Shown here piece by piece: positions 36,213-44,945 of a DNA stretch of 64,000 nucleotides. Position numbers and translations under genes: made by a program. Position 1 is the first letter of the stretch. Each line of letters begins with the position of its first letter. Source of the stretch: Atopobium minutum (GTDB lineage: Bacteria > Actinomycetota > Coriobacteriia > Coriobacteriales > Atopobiaceae); contig FNSH01000001.1 of the NCBI GenBank assembly GCA_900105895.1, positions 124,001 to 188,000 on the forward strand, written 5' to 3'. The notes under the pieces were generated by a model. It was not told the DNA's origin and did no database searches. It was given only the letters and a program-made list of their open reading frames with translations.

Positions 36213-36362
36213 AACGGTACAAACGTTGTAACTTATCTATTGTAATAGAAAGTCAGTTTTAATAGAGCTACCTGCACTATACCCACAATTAAAAGGGCAT
36301 ATTTCTTATATCGGCTTATAGCGCCCGTCTTCTCATATCGTTCACGAGCAGGTTGCAAAACC

Positions 36363-36401
36363 AAAAAAAGAAGCCACTTTCTTGTAAGAAAGCAGCTTCT
36401 T
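36363..36401 (-). terminator. Intrinsic terminator after pnp
   Basis: On the minus strand AAGAAGC pairs with GCTTCTT around an inner CTTTCTT/AGAAAG helix, then TTTTTTT. It is 63 bases beyond the pnp stop. Confidence 0.88.
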
Positions 36402-36463
36402 AAACAAGTTGATAGAGCTCAAAGAGTGATAACCCTTATTAGTGAGCCTTATGACAACAACGG

Positions 36464-38683
36464 CTAATTTGCCTCATGGTGACGACGGGGCTTGCGGGTA
36501 GTGTTAGAGCCTTGGTCACCAGGACGGCGCTTATCGTTACGAGAAGCGCGCGGCTTGCCCGCATCTCCATTCTTGGAATCACCCGTACTGACCTCGGGCT
36601 TATCGATACGGTCAAGAGAAATCTTACCCTTATCGTCTACCTCAAGTACCCTAACCTTAACCTCATCTCCAACGTTAAGGACATCTTCAACCTTGTTAAC
36701 ACGGCCCTGAGCAACACGAGAAATGTGCAGCAAGCCATCCTTACCAGGCAGCAGCTCAACAAAGGCACCAAATGCCTGGATGCCAACCACGCGACCGGTG
36801 TACTCCTCACCAGGCTCGGGTACCTTGACGATAGCCTTCACGCGCTCTGCCGCGTCGGTACCAGCGCTGCCAACACCAGCAATAAAGACGGTGCCATCTT
36901 CTTGGATGTCAATCGTGGCGCCCGTCTCATCCTGAATGCTGCGAATAACCTTGCCGCCAGAACCAATAACATCACGGATCTTATCAACAGGAATCTGGAG
37001 GCTCAAAATGGTAGGAGCGGTCTCCTTTGTGTGTGCACGAGGTGCTTCAATCTCATGAAGCATGGCCTGCAAAATATGCATACGACCCTCATGAGACTGC
37101 TTCATGGCCTGCTCAAAAATTTCCGCAGTAAGACCGGTTGCCTTGTTATCCATCTGCATGGCGGTAATACCACGCTCGGTACCGGTTACCTTGAAGTCCA
37201 TGTCACCCAAGAAGTCTTCAAGACCCTGAATATCCGTAAGCACTACCGTCTTGCCCTCTTCCTGGATAAGGCCCATGGCCACACCGGAAACAGGACGCTT
37301 AATAGGCACACCGGCATCCATTAATGCCAGGGTAGATCCGCAGGTAGAAGCCATAGAAGAAGAGCCGTTAGATTCCATGACCTCACTCACCACACGAATG
37401 GCATAAGGGAACTCTTCCTCGGAAGGCAAAACGGGCAACAGGGCACGCTCTGCCAAGGCACCGTGTCCAAGCTCGCGACGCTTAGGACTTCCCATACGAC
37501 CTGTCTCACCAGTGCAGTAAGGCGGGAAGTTATAGTGATGGATATAGCGCTTGCCCTCAACAGGCTCAATGGTATCCAGGCGCTGCCACTCATTGAGCAT
37601 GCCCAAGGTAGCTACCGACAAAACCTGGGTTTGACCACGCTGGAACAAACCGGAACCATGAACCAAAGGCAGGTAGTCCGGCTTGACCATCAAAGGACGC
37701 ACCTCATTGGCGACACGGCCGTCCACACGCTCGCCCGTCTCTACAACCATCATGCGCATAGCGTGCTTCTCAAGGCTCTTGAGCTCTACCGCAATAGCGC
37801 GGCTCCACTCCTCAAGCTCCTCATCACTAAACTCGGCCTTAATCTGCTCTTTAAGTGCAGCAACACAGCCGATACGAGACTGCTTGTCCTCATTTTTAAG
37901 CGCAGCGCTCATCTCATCATAGTGAGCAAAGATACGCTCATGAACTTCCACAATAGGCTCATCAAGGATGTATTCACGCTGTTCAATGGGGCCATTCTCC
38001 GCTTCATATTTTGCAAGAAACTTCTTTTGCTCCTCGCAAAATGCCGCGATTGCTTGCTGACCAAAGGCCATAGCAGCAAGCATATCCTGCTCTGAAATTT
38101 CTTCCGCTCCAGCCTCAAGCATGGAGATAAAGCCATCGGAACCTGCAAGCTCTAGGTCTAAATCAGAATCCGCACGCTCCTCGTAGCTTGGGTTAACCAT
38201 GAATTCACCCGTGCTTTTAGAGCGACCAATACGAACACAAGCCAGCGGACCCTCAAAAGGAACACCGCCCACTGCCAAAGCAACAGATGCGCCCATGATA
38301 CAAATGGTATCTACCGCATGAATCTGATCTGCAACCAACGAAGTAGCTACAACCTGTACTTCATTGCGGAAGCCCTCTGGAAAACTTGGACGCAAAGGAC
38401 GGTCAATCATGCGAGCCGTAAGCGTAGCCTTCTCGGAAGGACGTGCCTCACGCTTGAGGTAGCCGCCAGGAATGCGCCCAACAGCATACATTTTCTCGAT
38501 AAAATCAACGGTCAGTGGAAAGAAGTCATAATCCTTGCGCTCATCCGATACAACAGCGGTGAGCAAAACCGTTGAGTCGCCGCATGAAACCAAGCACGCG
38601 CCCGTAGCCTGCTTTGCAAGCTCACCGGATTCCAAAACGTAATGCTTGCCATAAAGATCAAACTCGTGGGTAACTTTTGTCAT
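36464..38683 (-). CDS. pnp: Polyribonucleotide nucleotidyltransferase
   Basis: 739 residues: two RNase PH domains joined by a helical linker, then KH (IRDVIGSGGKVIRSIQDETGA) and S1 (GEEYTGRVVGIQAFGAFVELLPGKDGLLHIS) domains and a basic 40-residue tail. PNPase degrades RNA 3' to 5' with phosphate. ATG 38683 with AAGGGG upstream is preferred over the 16-codon longer frame. rpsO lies upstream with a terminator between, the classical rpsO-pnp arrangement. Confidence 0.95.
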   Translation of the reverse strand: MTKVTHEFDLYGKHYVLESGELAKQATGACLVSCGDSTVLLTAVVSDERKDYDFFPLTVDFIEKMYAVGRIPGGYLKREARPSEKATLTARMIDRPLRPSFPEGFRNEVQVVATSLVADQIHAVDTICIMGASVALAVGGVPFEGPLACVRIGRSKSTGEFMVNPSYEERADSDLDLELAGSDGFISMLEAGAEEISEQDMLAAMAFGQQAIAAFCEEQKKFLAKYEAENGPIEQREYILDEPIVEVHERIFAHYDEMSAALKNEDKQSRIGCVAALKEQIKAEFSDEELEEWSRAIAVELKSLEKHAMRMMVVETGERVDGRVANEVRPLMVKPDYLPLVHGSGLFQRGQTQVLSVATLGMLNEWQRLDTIEPVEGKRYIHHYNFPPYCTGETGRMGSPKRRELGHGALAERALLPVLPSEEEFPYAIRVVSEVMESNGSSSMASTCGSTLALMDAGVPIKRPVSGVAMGLIQEEGKTVVLTDIQGLEDFLGDMDFKVTGTERGITAMQMDNKATGLTAEIFEQAMKQSHEGRMHILQAMLHEIEAPRAHTKETAPTILSLQIPVDKIRDVIGSGGKVIRSIQDETGATIDIQEDGTVFIAGVGSAGTDAAERVKAIVKVPEPGEEYTGRVVGIQAFGAFVELLPGKDGLLHISRVAQGRVNKVEDVLNVGDEVKVRVLEVDDKGKISLDRIDKPEVSTGDSKNGDAGKPRASRNDKRRPGDQGSNTTRKPRRHHEAN

Positions 38684-38734
38684 CTTATATTTCCCCTTAA
38701 CTCCGCCTGCCCCATTGCAGACGGGCCTCATATG

Positions 38735-38757
38735 AAAAAGGGCGCTGTGCAGCGCCC
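38735..38757 (-). terminator. Terminator between rpsO and pnp
   Basis: GGGCGCTG / CAGCGCCC, 8-bp perfect stem with a 2-base centre (the innermost pairs will open to make a loop), followed on the minus strand by TTTTT. It probably lets part of the transcripts continue into pnp. Confidence 0.88.
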
Positions 38758-38769
38758 CTTCTTGCCAAT

Positions 38770-39051
38770 TTACTGGACGTTGTCGCGAATGCCCAGACGA
38801 GCAATAAGCTCACGGTACTCGTTAATGTCATTACGCTTGATATATCCAAGCAAACGACGACGCTGACCTACAAGCATCAACAAACCGCGACGGGTGTGGA
38901 AGTCCTTAGGATGAGACTTCATGTGCTCGGTAAGGTTCTTGATGCGCGTGGTAAGAATTGCAACCTGAACAGGTGCAGAACCGGAGTCCTTCTCACTCTT
39001 ACCAAACTCTTTAATGATGTCAACAATCTGCTCATTTGTGATGGTAGCCAT
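38770..39051 (-). CDS. rpsO: 30S ribosomal protein S15
   Basis: 93 residues, marginally longer than the usual 89. [24 protein letters not shown] and [19 protein letters not shown] are the signature S15 segments binding 16S rRNA. ATG 39051 was chosen (AGAAAGGTGG upstream, product MATITNEQ); the longer frame to 39078 is unsupported. Confidence 0.96.
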   Translation of the reverse strand: MATITNEQIVDIIKEFGKSEKDSGSAPVQVAILTTRIKNLTEHMKSHPKDFHTRRGLLMLVGQRRRLLGYIKRNDINEYRELIARLGIRDNVQ

Positions 39052-39223
39052 AAGACTGTCCCACCTTTCTGGTGTCAAACACCATAGCGCGGCCTACGAC
39101 CGCTGGATAATACGCCCATAGCTGCGTAACCATGTAGGTGGTACGTGGTAACAAAGCTTGGGTAATACAACCCAGAAAGTATAGCAAAAACTCCCTACAA
39201 AAGCTGGGGTTTTACAAAAATCA

Positions 39224-39973
39224 CTACACTGACAGATAATATTCAAAGGCACGCAGCCGACAATCCAGGTGCGTGACCGCCCAAATATGTGCCAAAGAAG
39301 CTATATAGGCCGCTGTTTGTTTATCAACCTGAGCTGCAAGTATCTGATCAAAGGTCATATGCAACAGAGCATCAAGCCATTCGATTTCTGTGTGGGAAAT
39401 GGGCTCTGCACCCTCTAAAGCTGCCGCACAACTTTCACACACAACGCCACCCATAGCTGCCGAGAAACGCGAAGGTGCTGGATCTGCACAGGCAACGCAA
39501 CTATCCAATTGCACCCGCCATCCTTGATGAGCAAACACCTTAAACGTATAGGCAGCCACAATCAGATCGAGCTGCTCGCTGACAGTTGCCTGCTCAATTG
39601 CCAAGAGCACGCGTGACAGCAAGGGGAACAAAAACCCATCCTGAGCATCTTCAAACGAGGTATGTTGTGCAATCTCACACACACAGACAGCAGCACTCAT
39701 ATGCTCCACCTGCATACGCAATAGCTGGTGCGGCGTTATCAAAGAAGCCTCCGCCACCACCGCCAACGACCGACCATGCGCCAGCAAAAAATCGACCTCA
39801 CAAAACAGGTCGCAGCGCGCAGCCAAACGACTCCCTGGTTTGCGAGCTCCTTTAGCCACTGCCTGACATTGCGAGCCATCCTCAGTTAAAAGGGTGAGAA
39901 TGACGTCTTGTTCACCTAATTTTGTTTTGCGAAGCACAATTCCTTTTGTGCGAAAGGTCCGACGCTGAGGCAT
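39224..39973 (-). CDS. recO: DNA repair protein RecO
   Basis: 249 residues. An N-terminal OB fold (KGIVLRKTKLGEQDVILTLLTEDG), a helical domain and a four-cysteine zinc motif near 157-182 (CVACADPAPS...CESC) identify RecO, which loads RecA through RecFOR. It starts 6 bases after era, a common Gram-positive order. Confidence 0.93.
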   Translation of the reverse strand: MPQRRTFRTKGIVLRKTKLGEQDVILTLLTEDGSQCQAVAKGARKPGSRLAARCDLFCEVDFLLAHGRSLAVVAEASLITPHQLLRMQVEHMSAAVCVCEIAQHTSFEDAQDGFLFPLLSRVLLAIEQATVSEQLDLIVAAYTFKVFAHQGWRVQLDSCVACADPAPSRFSAAMGGVVCESCAAALEGAEPISHTEIEWLDALLHMTFDQILAAQVDKQTAAYIASLAHIWAVTHLDCRLRAFEYYLSV

Positions 39974-39979
39974 GATCTT

Positions 39980-40891
39980 TTATTGGCCAGCGTCATAACC
40001 CAAGCGGCGAATTTCATTTTGATCACGACGCCATGCAGGACGAACGCGCACTTCCAGTGATAAAAATACCGGAGCACCCAGCAGGCGCTCGATATCTTTT
40101 CTTGCCTGCATGCCAATCGTCTTAATCATCTGGCCACCATGACCTATAACAATGCGTTTTTGTCCTTCTCGCTCTACTAAAATGGTTGCTTCTATAGAGG
40201 CATGTCCGTTCTTTGCCCAAACAATCTCTGTACACAGCACACCAACAGAGTGAGGAATCTCCTGCCTGCAGTTAAGCAAGACCTTCTCGCGAACAAACTC
40301 TGCAACCAGCTCTTCATCCGTTGCATCGGTTTGCATATCATCAGGAAACCACTTGGGACCTTCGGGCAGCCGAGAAGACACCAGCGAGACAAAGGCGGCT
40401 ACGTTAAAGTTTTGCGTTGCCGAAACCACCAGAACGTCATCAAAATCTGCCAAAGCCTGCGCCGCCGTAAGCTGTGCGTCCATTTGCTCGGCGCTCGCCA
40501 AATCTGCCTTGGTAATCACTAACAGCTTAAACGCAGATGAAGCAGCCATATGTGAGGCCACCCACTCATCTCCCGTACCCACCGGTTTTGTAGCATCAAT
40601 GAGTAAGGCAACCACATCCACATCGGCAAGCTCACCCAACGCCGCTCGATTGAGCTCTTTGCCCAAAGCATCCTTGGGCTTGTGCAAACCGGGCGTATCC
40701 ACGATAACAAGCTGAGAGCTATTGGTAGTAATCACAGCACGCAAACGCTTGCGCGTGGTTTGTGCAACAGGACTGGTAATTGCAACCCGATGTCCTAAAC
40801 AGGCATTGAGCAGCGTTGATTTACCCACGTTAGGACGGCCAACTAAGGCAACAAATCCACTATGAAACACATCGGAAGACTCAGCAGCCAT
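39980..40891 (-). CDS. era: GTPase Era
   Basis: 303 residues. GTPase motifs GRPNVGKST (~18-26), DTPGLHK and TKAD, then the C-terminal KH domain (IVIGHGGQMIKTIGMQARKDIERL) that binds the 3' end of 16S rRNA during 30S assembly. It is followed by recO and preceded by dgkA at 9-base spacing. Confidence 0.95.
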   Translation of the reverse strand: MAAESSDVFHSGFVALVGRPNVGKSTLLNACLGHRVAITSPVAQTTRKRLRAVITTNSSQLVIVDTPGLHKPKDALGKELNRAALGELADVDVVALLIDATKPVGTGDEWVASHMAASSAFKLLVITKADLASAEQMDAQLTAAQALADFDDVLVVSATQNFNVAAFVSLVSSRLPEGPKWFPDDMQTDATDEELVAEFVREKVLLNCRQEIPHSVGVLCTEIVWAKNGHASIEATILVEREGQKRIVIGHGGQMIKTIGMQARKDIERLLGAPVFLSLEVRVRPAWRRDQNEIRRLGYDAGQ

Positions 40892-40900
40892 ACCCTACTC

Positions 40901-41275
40901 CTAACAAAACAGTGCGCGTACAAACACAAGCAGACCCGCACAGGCTACAAACATACACAGGATCCAAACAGCGGCGGCAGCAATATCTTTAGCACGCGCG
41001 GCTAACGGATGCAGCTCTGGAGAAGCTAAATCAACGACGGTCTCTATGGACGTATTGATAAGCTCTGCGGAGAGGACCATTCCACTACCCAACAGCACTA
41101 CTACCCAACCAAGGGGATCAAGCTTTACTGTAAAACCAGCAAGGATTGCCACCAAAGCAACGCCGACCATCACACAGATATTGCGCTCGGTTTTTAATGC
41201 CGTTACAAAGCCTTTAATGGCAAAACCAAAACTTTTTTTGAAGCTTGGGTGATTATGCGTAGAACCAGGAATCAT
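40901..41275 (-). CDS. dgkA: Diacylglycerol/undecaprenol kinase
   Basis: 124 residues, three membrane helices, with the signature ELINTSIETVVDL. In Gram-positive bacteria this enzyme recycles undecaprenol to its phosphate. ATG 41275 abuts the ybeY stop. The ybeY-dgkA-era-recO order is standard. Confidence 0.92.
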   Translation of the reverse strand: MIPGSTHNHPSFKKSFGFAIKGFVTALKTERNICVMVGVALVAILAGFTVKLDPLGWVVVLLGSGMVLSAELINTSIETVVDLASPELHPLAARAKDIAAAAVWILCMFVACAGLLVFVRALFC

Positions 41276-41779
41276 TTATACATCCTCACGATGACGCGTA
41301 AGAACCGTTTTGCTTAACGTGCCATCTGTAGCAAGCATCTGCACAAGCTTATCTTCGATGCGCTGCATGATAATAGCATCATGCTCTTCCATGTGGTCGT
41401 AGCCCAACAAATGCAAAAGACCATGTACCAACATCAGGCGTGTCTCGTCAGCAGGCGTAGTACCAAAGTCATGTGCCTGATTGGCAACATACTCTGGTGC
41501 AATAACAATGTCGCCCAATTCGCATACCTCACCGGCAACTAAGTCCGGATCATCAGGGCGCTCAATCTCAAAAGAAAGAACATCCGTTGGAGCCGCTACG
41601 CTACGCCATTCCTCATTAAGCTCTGCGATACTGGCGTTAGAAACAAACGATAAAGAAATAGAACATTCACGAGAAATGCTGCGCTCTTCCAAAACGGTAT
41701 TAAAAATGGAAAGACACTCTTGTTGATCTATGGCAGGACAAACGTTGTCTTCGCAAAACATATCAAGTGTTGCAGCCAT
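41276..41779 (-). CDS. ybeY: Endoribonuclease YbeY
   Basis: 167 residues with the zinc motif HGLLHLLGYDH. YbeY acts in 16S rRNA maturation and ribosome quality control. In most bacteria phoH lies immediately upstream in the same operon; here a surface-protein gene on the other strand separates them by about 2.2 kb, so ybeY needs its own promoter (candidate at 41811-41840). Confidence 0.93.
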   Translation of the reverse strand: MAATLDMFCEDNVCPAIDQQECLSIFNTVLEERSISRECSISLSFVSNASIAELNEEWRSVAAPTDVLSFEIERPDDPDLVAGEVCELGDIVIAPEYVANQAHDFGTTPADETRLMLVHGLLHLLGYDHMEEHDAIIMQRIEDKLVQMLATDGTLSKTVLTRHREDV

Positions 41780-41810
41780 GCTCAGTTCTCCCTGTTACAG
41801 CGCCAGTCTT

Positions 41811-41840
41811 TTTATACGCATGTATATCACGCTAACACAA
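41811..41840 (-). promoter_or_regulatory. Candidate ybeY promoter
   Basis: On the minus strand TTGTGT (41835-41840), 18 bases, TATAAA (41811-41816), 32 bases before the ybeY start. Confidence 0.45.
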
Positions 41841-41995
41841 AAGTATTCCCTGCGTATCAGAGGTCTAAGCAAATTATATAAATACTTTCGTGCAAATTTT
41901 CAATCTTTGTGTATGATAAAAGTCAACCTAGGTTAATTTCTGTGGAATACGAACTATCTCGATTCCTAAACTCCCAGCATGAAGGATGTGTGTGA

Positions 41996-43831
41996 ATGAA
42001 GGAAGTGTGTTTTATGCAACAAACAAAACGTCATGTTGCCGTAGCCGCCGGCTTGGCGCTTGCCCTTACCGGCAGTTGTGGAATTGTACCGCAGCTCTTT
42101 GAAGCAAAACCCGCTCTTGCTCAGACCACTGCTTCCTCGGAAATAACCCTTGCCGATGCAAAAGCCATAGGCACTAAAACCGATGTGGGTGCTTATGGAA
42201 GCATGTACGTTGTTGCTGTAAAGCAAACCGATCATACCAATAATCTTGAACTAAAGATTTTTGGTGAGCTTAAACTCCCCTATACCTCTCAAGATATTGA
42301 CCTGGACAACCAAGACGAAAACTGGTTTAAGCCCAACGAATACGTCAAGTCGTTCTTTGAATGGTCACCAACAGATCCCTCTGTTGGGACGTATGACCGT
42401 ACCGTCTTTCAAAACAAACTCCCCGTATTTGTCAAAAAGGGAACTCGAGTACTCAAGATGCAACTGAACGGAGAAGATTTTGAGCTTGCTGTTCCTGCCG
42501 ATCTTTCAAGTCTGGATACCTCTCCTTTGCAAGATGCTCTTACCGAGCATAAAAGCCAGTATGAGGCTGCTAAGGCATACGGTATGAAGATTTCTGAGGA
42601 AAGCTCGAAGGCTTTTGAGGCTGAGGTGGCCGCCTGCGATGCCCTGCTCAAAAAGGCTCAGGATGGCCCCTCTTCCGTTACACAAGACGAAATTACTGCT
42701 CAGCGCCAAAAACTGAACGAAGCGTTTGGTGCACTCAAGCCACTACCCTATGATAGAGTTGCCCTCAAAGCTGCTCTTGACAAGGCACAAAAAGCACTTA
42801 ATCGCATTCCGGAGCTTGCCAAGGACGGTATGGGTTTTGAGAAGAGCGGCTTTGATGCCTTTTATCGTTCCTATCTTGCAGCAAAGGATTTGGACGCCCT
42901 CGAAGACCTTGCCTTTATCATTGGTCCCCATGAGGGAGGCCCCCTTAAGACCCAGCGCGACTTTGATACGACTGCAGATGAACTCAATCGTCTTACCCAG
43001 GCTCTTAATCCAATCAAAATGGATCTTGCCAAAACCGATAGTCTTCGCGAGACCTACTTCAATGCCCTTGATGTGATGCCGCAGGAAGGCTTTGGGTGGA
43101 CACCTGCTTCCCGCACTGCTTTTTACGAAGCACTCGAACATGCAAAGATCATGTTGAACACCCTGTATCCCGAGCAACGCGATGTAGACAGCGCGCTTTC
43201 CCAACTTCAAACAGCCACAAAGGCTCTCGAAGAGACAAAGCTGGATACCACAAAGCCAAAATATAAGCCATTTACCTTAGGTATTCGCTATCGTCATCAC
43301 AACGATTCAGCTCCTTCGGCTTTGATCGATGAGTACTTTGAGGCAGACGGATCACCTATAAAAGAAGTCATTGAAAACGTTATCCCAGGTTCTGAGCAAA
43401 GAATTTACCTTGATAACTTCAAGCTTATCAAGCGCTTTGCTGGCTTTACGCCCACAACGTTTTTCTATGGCTCCGATGACAGCAGCCTTGGTAAAGTACA
43501 CGTCTTTACCGATAGAAACGGTCGCTCTTTCATTGCCTTTGCTGCAGAGCTCAACTCCGAATTGGATGTAAAGTATGAGAAGGGCGACGACACGCGAAAA
43601 GACCCTAATCAAACAGACCCATCAGATGACAATACCGTTGATAACAACAATCAGTCTCAAGTGCAAGATAAAACGAAGCATGCCAACCCATCAAAGACTG
43701 TGAAGGGCACTACGTCCTCCAATAAACTGCCTCATACGGGAGATGCTTCCTCGGCCCTTGCTGCTGTTGCGTCAGTAATGAGTGCTGCCCTTGCGGGAGT
43801 CGGAAGCCTCTGTAAGCGCCGCAGTAAATAA
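41996..43831 (+). CDS. LPXTG cell-wall-anchored surface protein with helical repeats
   Basis: 611 residues. A signal peptide (cut near AQTT) is followed by a beta-rich region (~50-190), three helical repeats of roughly 70 residues resembling FIVAR modules (~195-415), another beta-rich region (~425-535), a polar Asp/Asn-rich linker and a sorting signal: LPHTG at 578-582, hydrophobic stretch and basic CKRRSK end. Sortase should attach it to peptidoglycan. FIVAR-type repeats often bind sugars or host matrix proteins; the ligand is unknown. Two starts are possible, ATG 41996 and ATG 42014, each with its own AAGGA. No sortase gene is nearby. It has its own terminator. Confidence 0.85.
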   Translation: MKEVCFMQQTKRHVAVAAGLALALTGSCGIVPQLFEAKPALAQTTASSEITLADAKAIGTKTDVGAYGSMYVVAVKQTDHTNNLELKIFGELKLPYTSQDIDLDNQDENWFKPNEYVKSFFEWSPTDPSVGTYDRTVFQNKLPVFVKKGTRVLKMQLNGEDFELAVPADLSSLDTSPLQDALTEHKSQYEAAKAYGMKISEESSKAFEAEVAACDALLKKAQDGPSSVTQDEITAQRQKLNEAFGALKPLPYDRVALKAALDKAQKALNRIPELAKDGMGFEKSGFDAFYRSYLAAKDLDALEDLAFIIGPHEGGPLKTQRDFDTTADELNRLTQALNPIKMDLAKTDSLRETYFNALDVMPQEGFGWTPASRTAFYEALEHAKIMLNTLYPEQRDVDSALSQLQTATKALEETKLDTTKPKYKPFTLGIRYRHHNDSAPSALIDEYFEADGSPIKEVIENVIPGSEQRIYLDNFKLIKRFAGFTPTTFFYGSDDSSLGKVHVFTDRNGRSFIAFAAELNSELDVKYEKGDDTRKDPNQTDPSDDNTVDNNNQSQVQDKTKHANPSKTVKGTTSSNKLPHTGDASSALAAVASVMSAALAGVGSLCKRRSK

Positions 43832-43870
43832 CACAACGTTTTTCTCGGTAGCACATACGCTTCATAGGCA

Positions 43871-43901
43871 AACGGACCGGTGAAAATCCGGTCCGTTTTT
43901 C
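43871..43901 (+). terminator. Intrinsic terminator after surface-protein gene
   Basis: A perfect 10-bp stem AACGGACCGG / CCGGTCCGTT with a 7-base loop runs into TTTTT. Confidence 0.95.
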
Positions 43902-43944
43902 TTACTCAAGCTAAGCCTCAAGCCTCTACAAATGAGATTTGTCC

Positions 43945-44898
43945 CTACGAGATATGCTCCTCGCTTTGTGCATACGCATCTACAATGCGCGCCACCAGCG
44001 AGTGACGAACAATATCCGCGCGCGTGAGCTCTACAAAGTCAATGTCAGCAACGTTGGACAACACACGCCGAGCTGATTCCAAACCATTTCTACCTAGCAC
44101 ATCACGCTGAGATAAATCTCCCGTTACCACAAAGCGTGACGAGAAACCCAAGCGTGTCAAAAACATTTTCATCTGTTCTGGCGTGGTGTTTTGCGCCTCA
44201 TCCAAAATCACAAACGAGTCATTAAAGGTGCGTCCACGCATAAAGGCCAAGGGAGCAATCTCTATAACACCCTGCTCGATAAGCGCATGCGCCTTTTCCA
44301 TGTCCGTCATATCATACAGCGCATCGTACAGCGGACGTACATAGGGATCGAGCTTTTCTTCCAGGGTTCCTGGCAAAAATCCCAAAGACTCCCCCGCTTC
44401 TACCACAGGACGAGCCAAAACAATGCGCCCCACCTCATGGCGTTTAAGCGCTGCTACCGCCATTGCCATAGCAAGGTAGGTTTTACCCGTACCAGCAGGC
44501 CCAATGCCAAAGGTAACGGTATTGGTACGTATAGCATTGATATACGCCTTCTGACCAGCTGTTTTTGGTCTGATGGCACGTCCACGATAGGTTAACAAAA
44601 TGTCATCAGAACCAGAGGCCACGGGCGTGGTGCCAGACTTGACCTGTTTGATAAGCACGTCTACGTCCAAAACCGTAGGTGCATCACCATCCAGCACCTG
44701 TCTTATGAGATGCGAAAATACCTGTATAGCACCATTGGCCTCCAAAGGAGCACCGCTTACACTCACTTGATTTCCACGTACCGTAATAATGGCATCAAAC
44801 GCTTGCTCAATATGACGCAATAAACAATCCGCAGGCCCCATCAACAAGGTAAGGTCCACTGAATCAGGAATTTTTAAACGAAGTTGCGTGGGATCCAT
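43945..44898 (-). CDS. phoH: PhoH-like ATPase
   Basis: 317 residues. N-terminal KH-like part, then the PhoH ATPase with Walker A GPAGTGKTYLAMA near 137-149 and Walker B FVILDEAQNTTPEQMKMFLTR. Such PhoH/YbeZ proteins are paired with YbeY in RNA metabolism. Its normal neighbour ybeY is displaced by the surface-protein gene. mtaB lies 47 bases upstream. Confidence 0.93.
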   Translation of the reverse strand: MDPTQLRLKIPDSVDLTLLMGPADCLLRHIEQAFDAIITVRGNQVSVSGAPLEANGAIQVFSHLIRQVLDGDAPTVLDVDVLIKQVKSGTTPVASGSDDILLTYRGRAIRPKTAGQKAYINAIRTNTVTFGIGPAGTGKTYLAMAMAVAALKRHEVGRIVLARPVVEAGESLGFLPGTLEEKLDPYVRPLYDALYDMTDMEKAHALIEQGVIEIAPLAFMRGRTFNDSFVILDEAQNTTPEQMKMFLTRLGFSSRFVVTGDLSQRDVLGRNGLESARRVLSNVADIDFVELTRADIVRHSLVARIVDAYAQSEEHIS

Positions 44899-44945
44899 AG
44901 CCCTCCAAGGTAATCCCGCTTTATGCGAACGCTTATAGCCTTATT

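Larger units (their letters stand above)
36157..36463. other. rnj leader and pnp terminator region
   Basis: 307 bases with no supported gene. From left: rnj leader with the palindrome CAGCACCATGGTGCTG, an AT-rich part that should hold the rnj promoter (no convincing -35/-10 pair picked), and the pnp terminator. Confidence 0.6.

Noticed and set aside
36476..38095. Long plus-strand open frames opposite pnp
   Set aside because: Shadows of the pnp coding strand; products lack recognisable domains.
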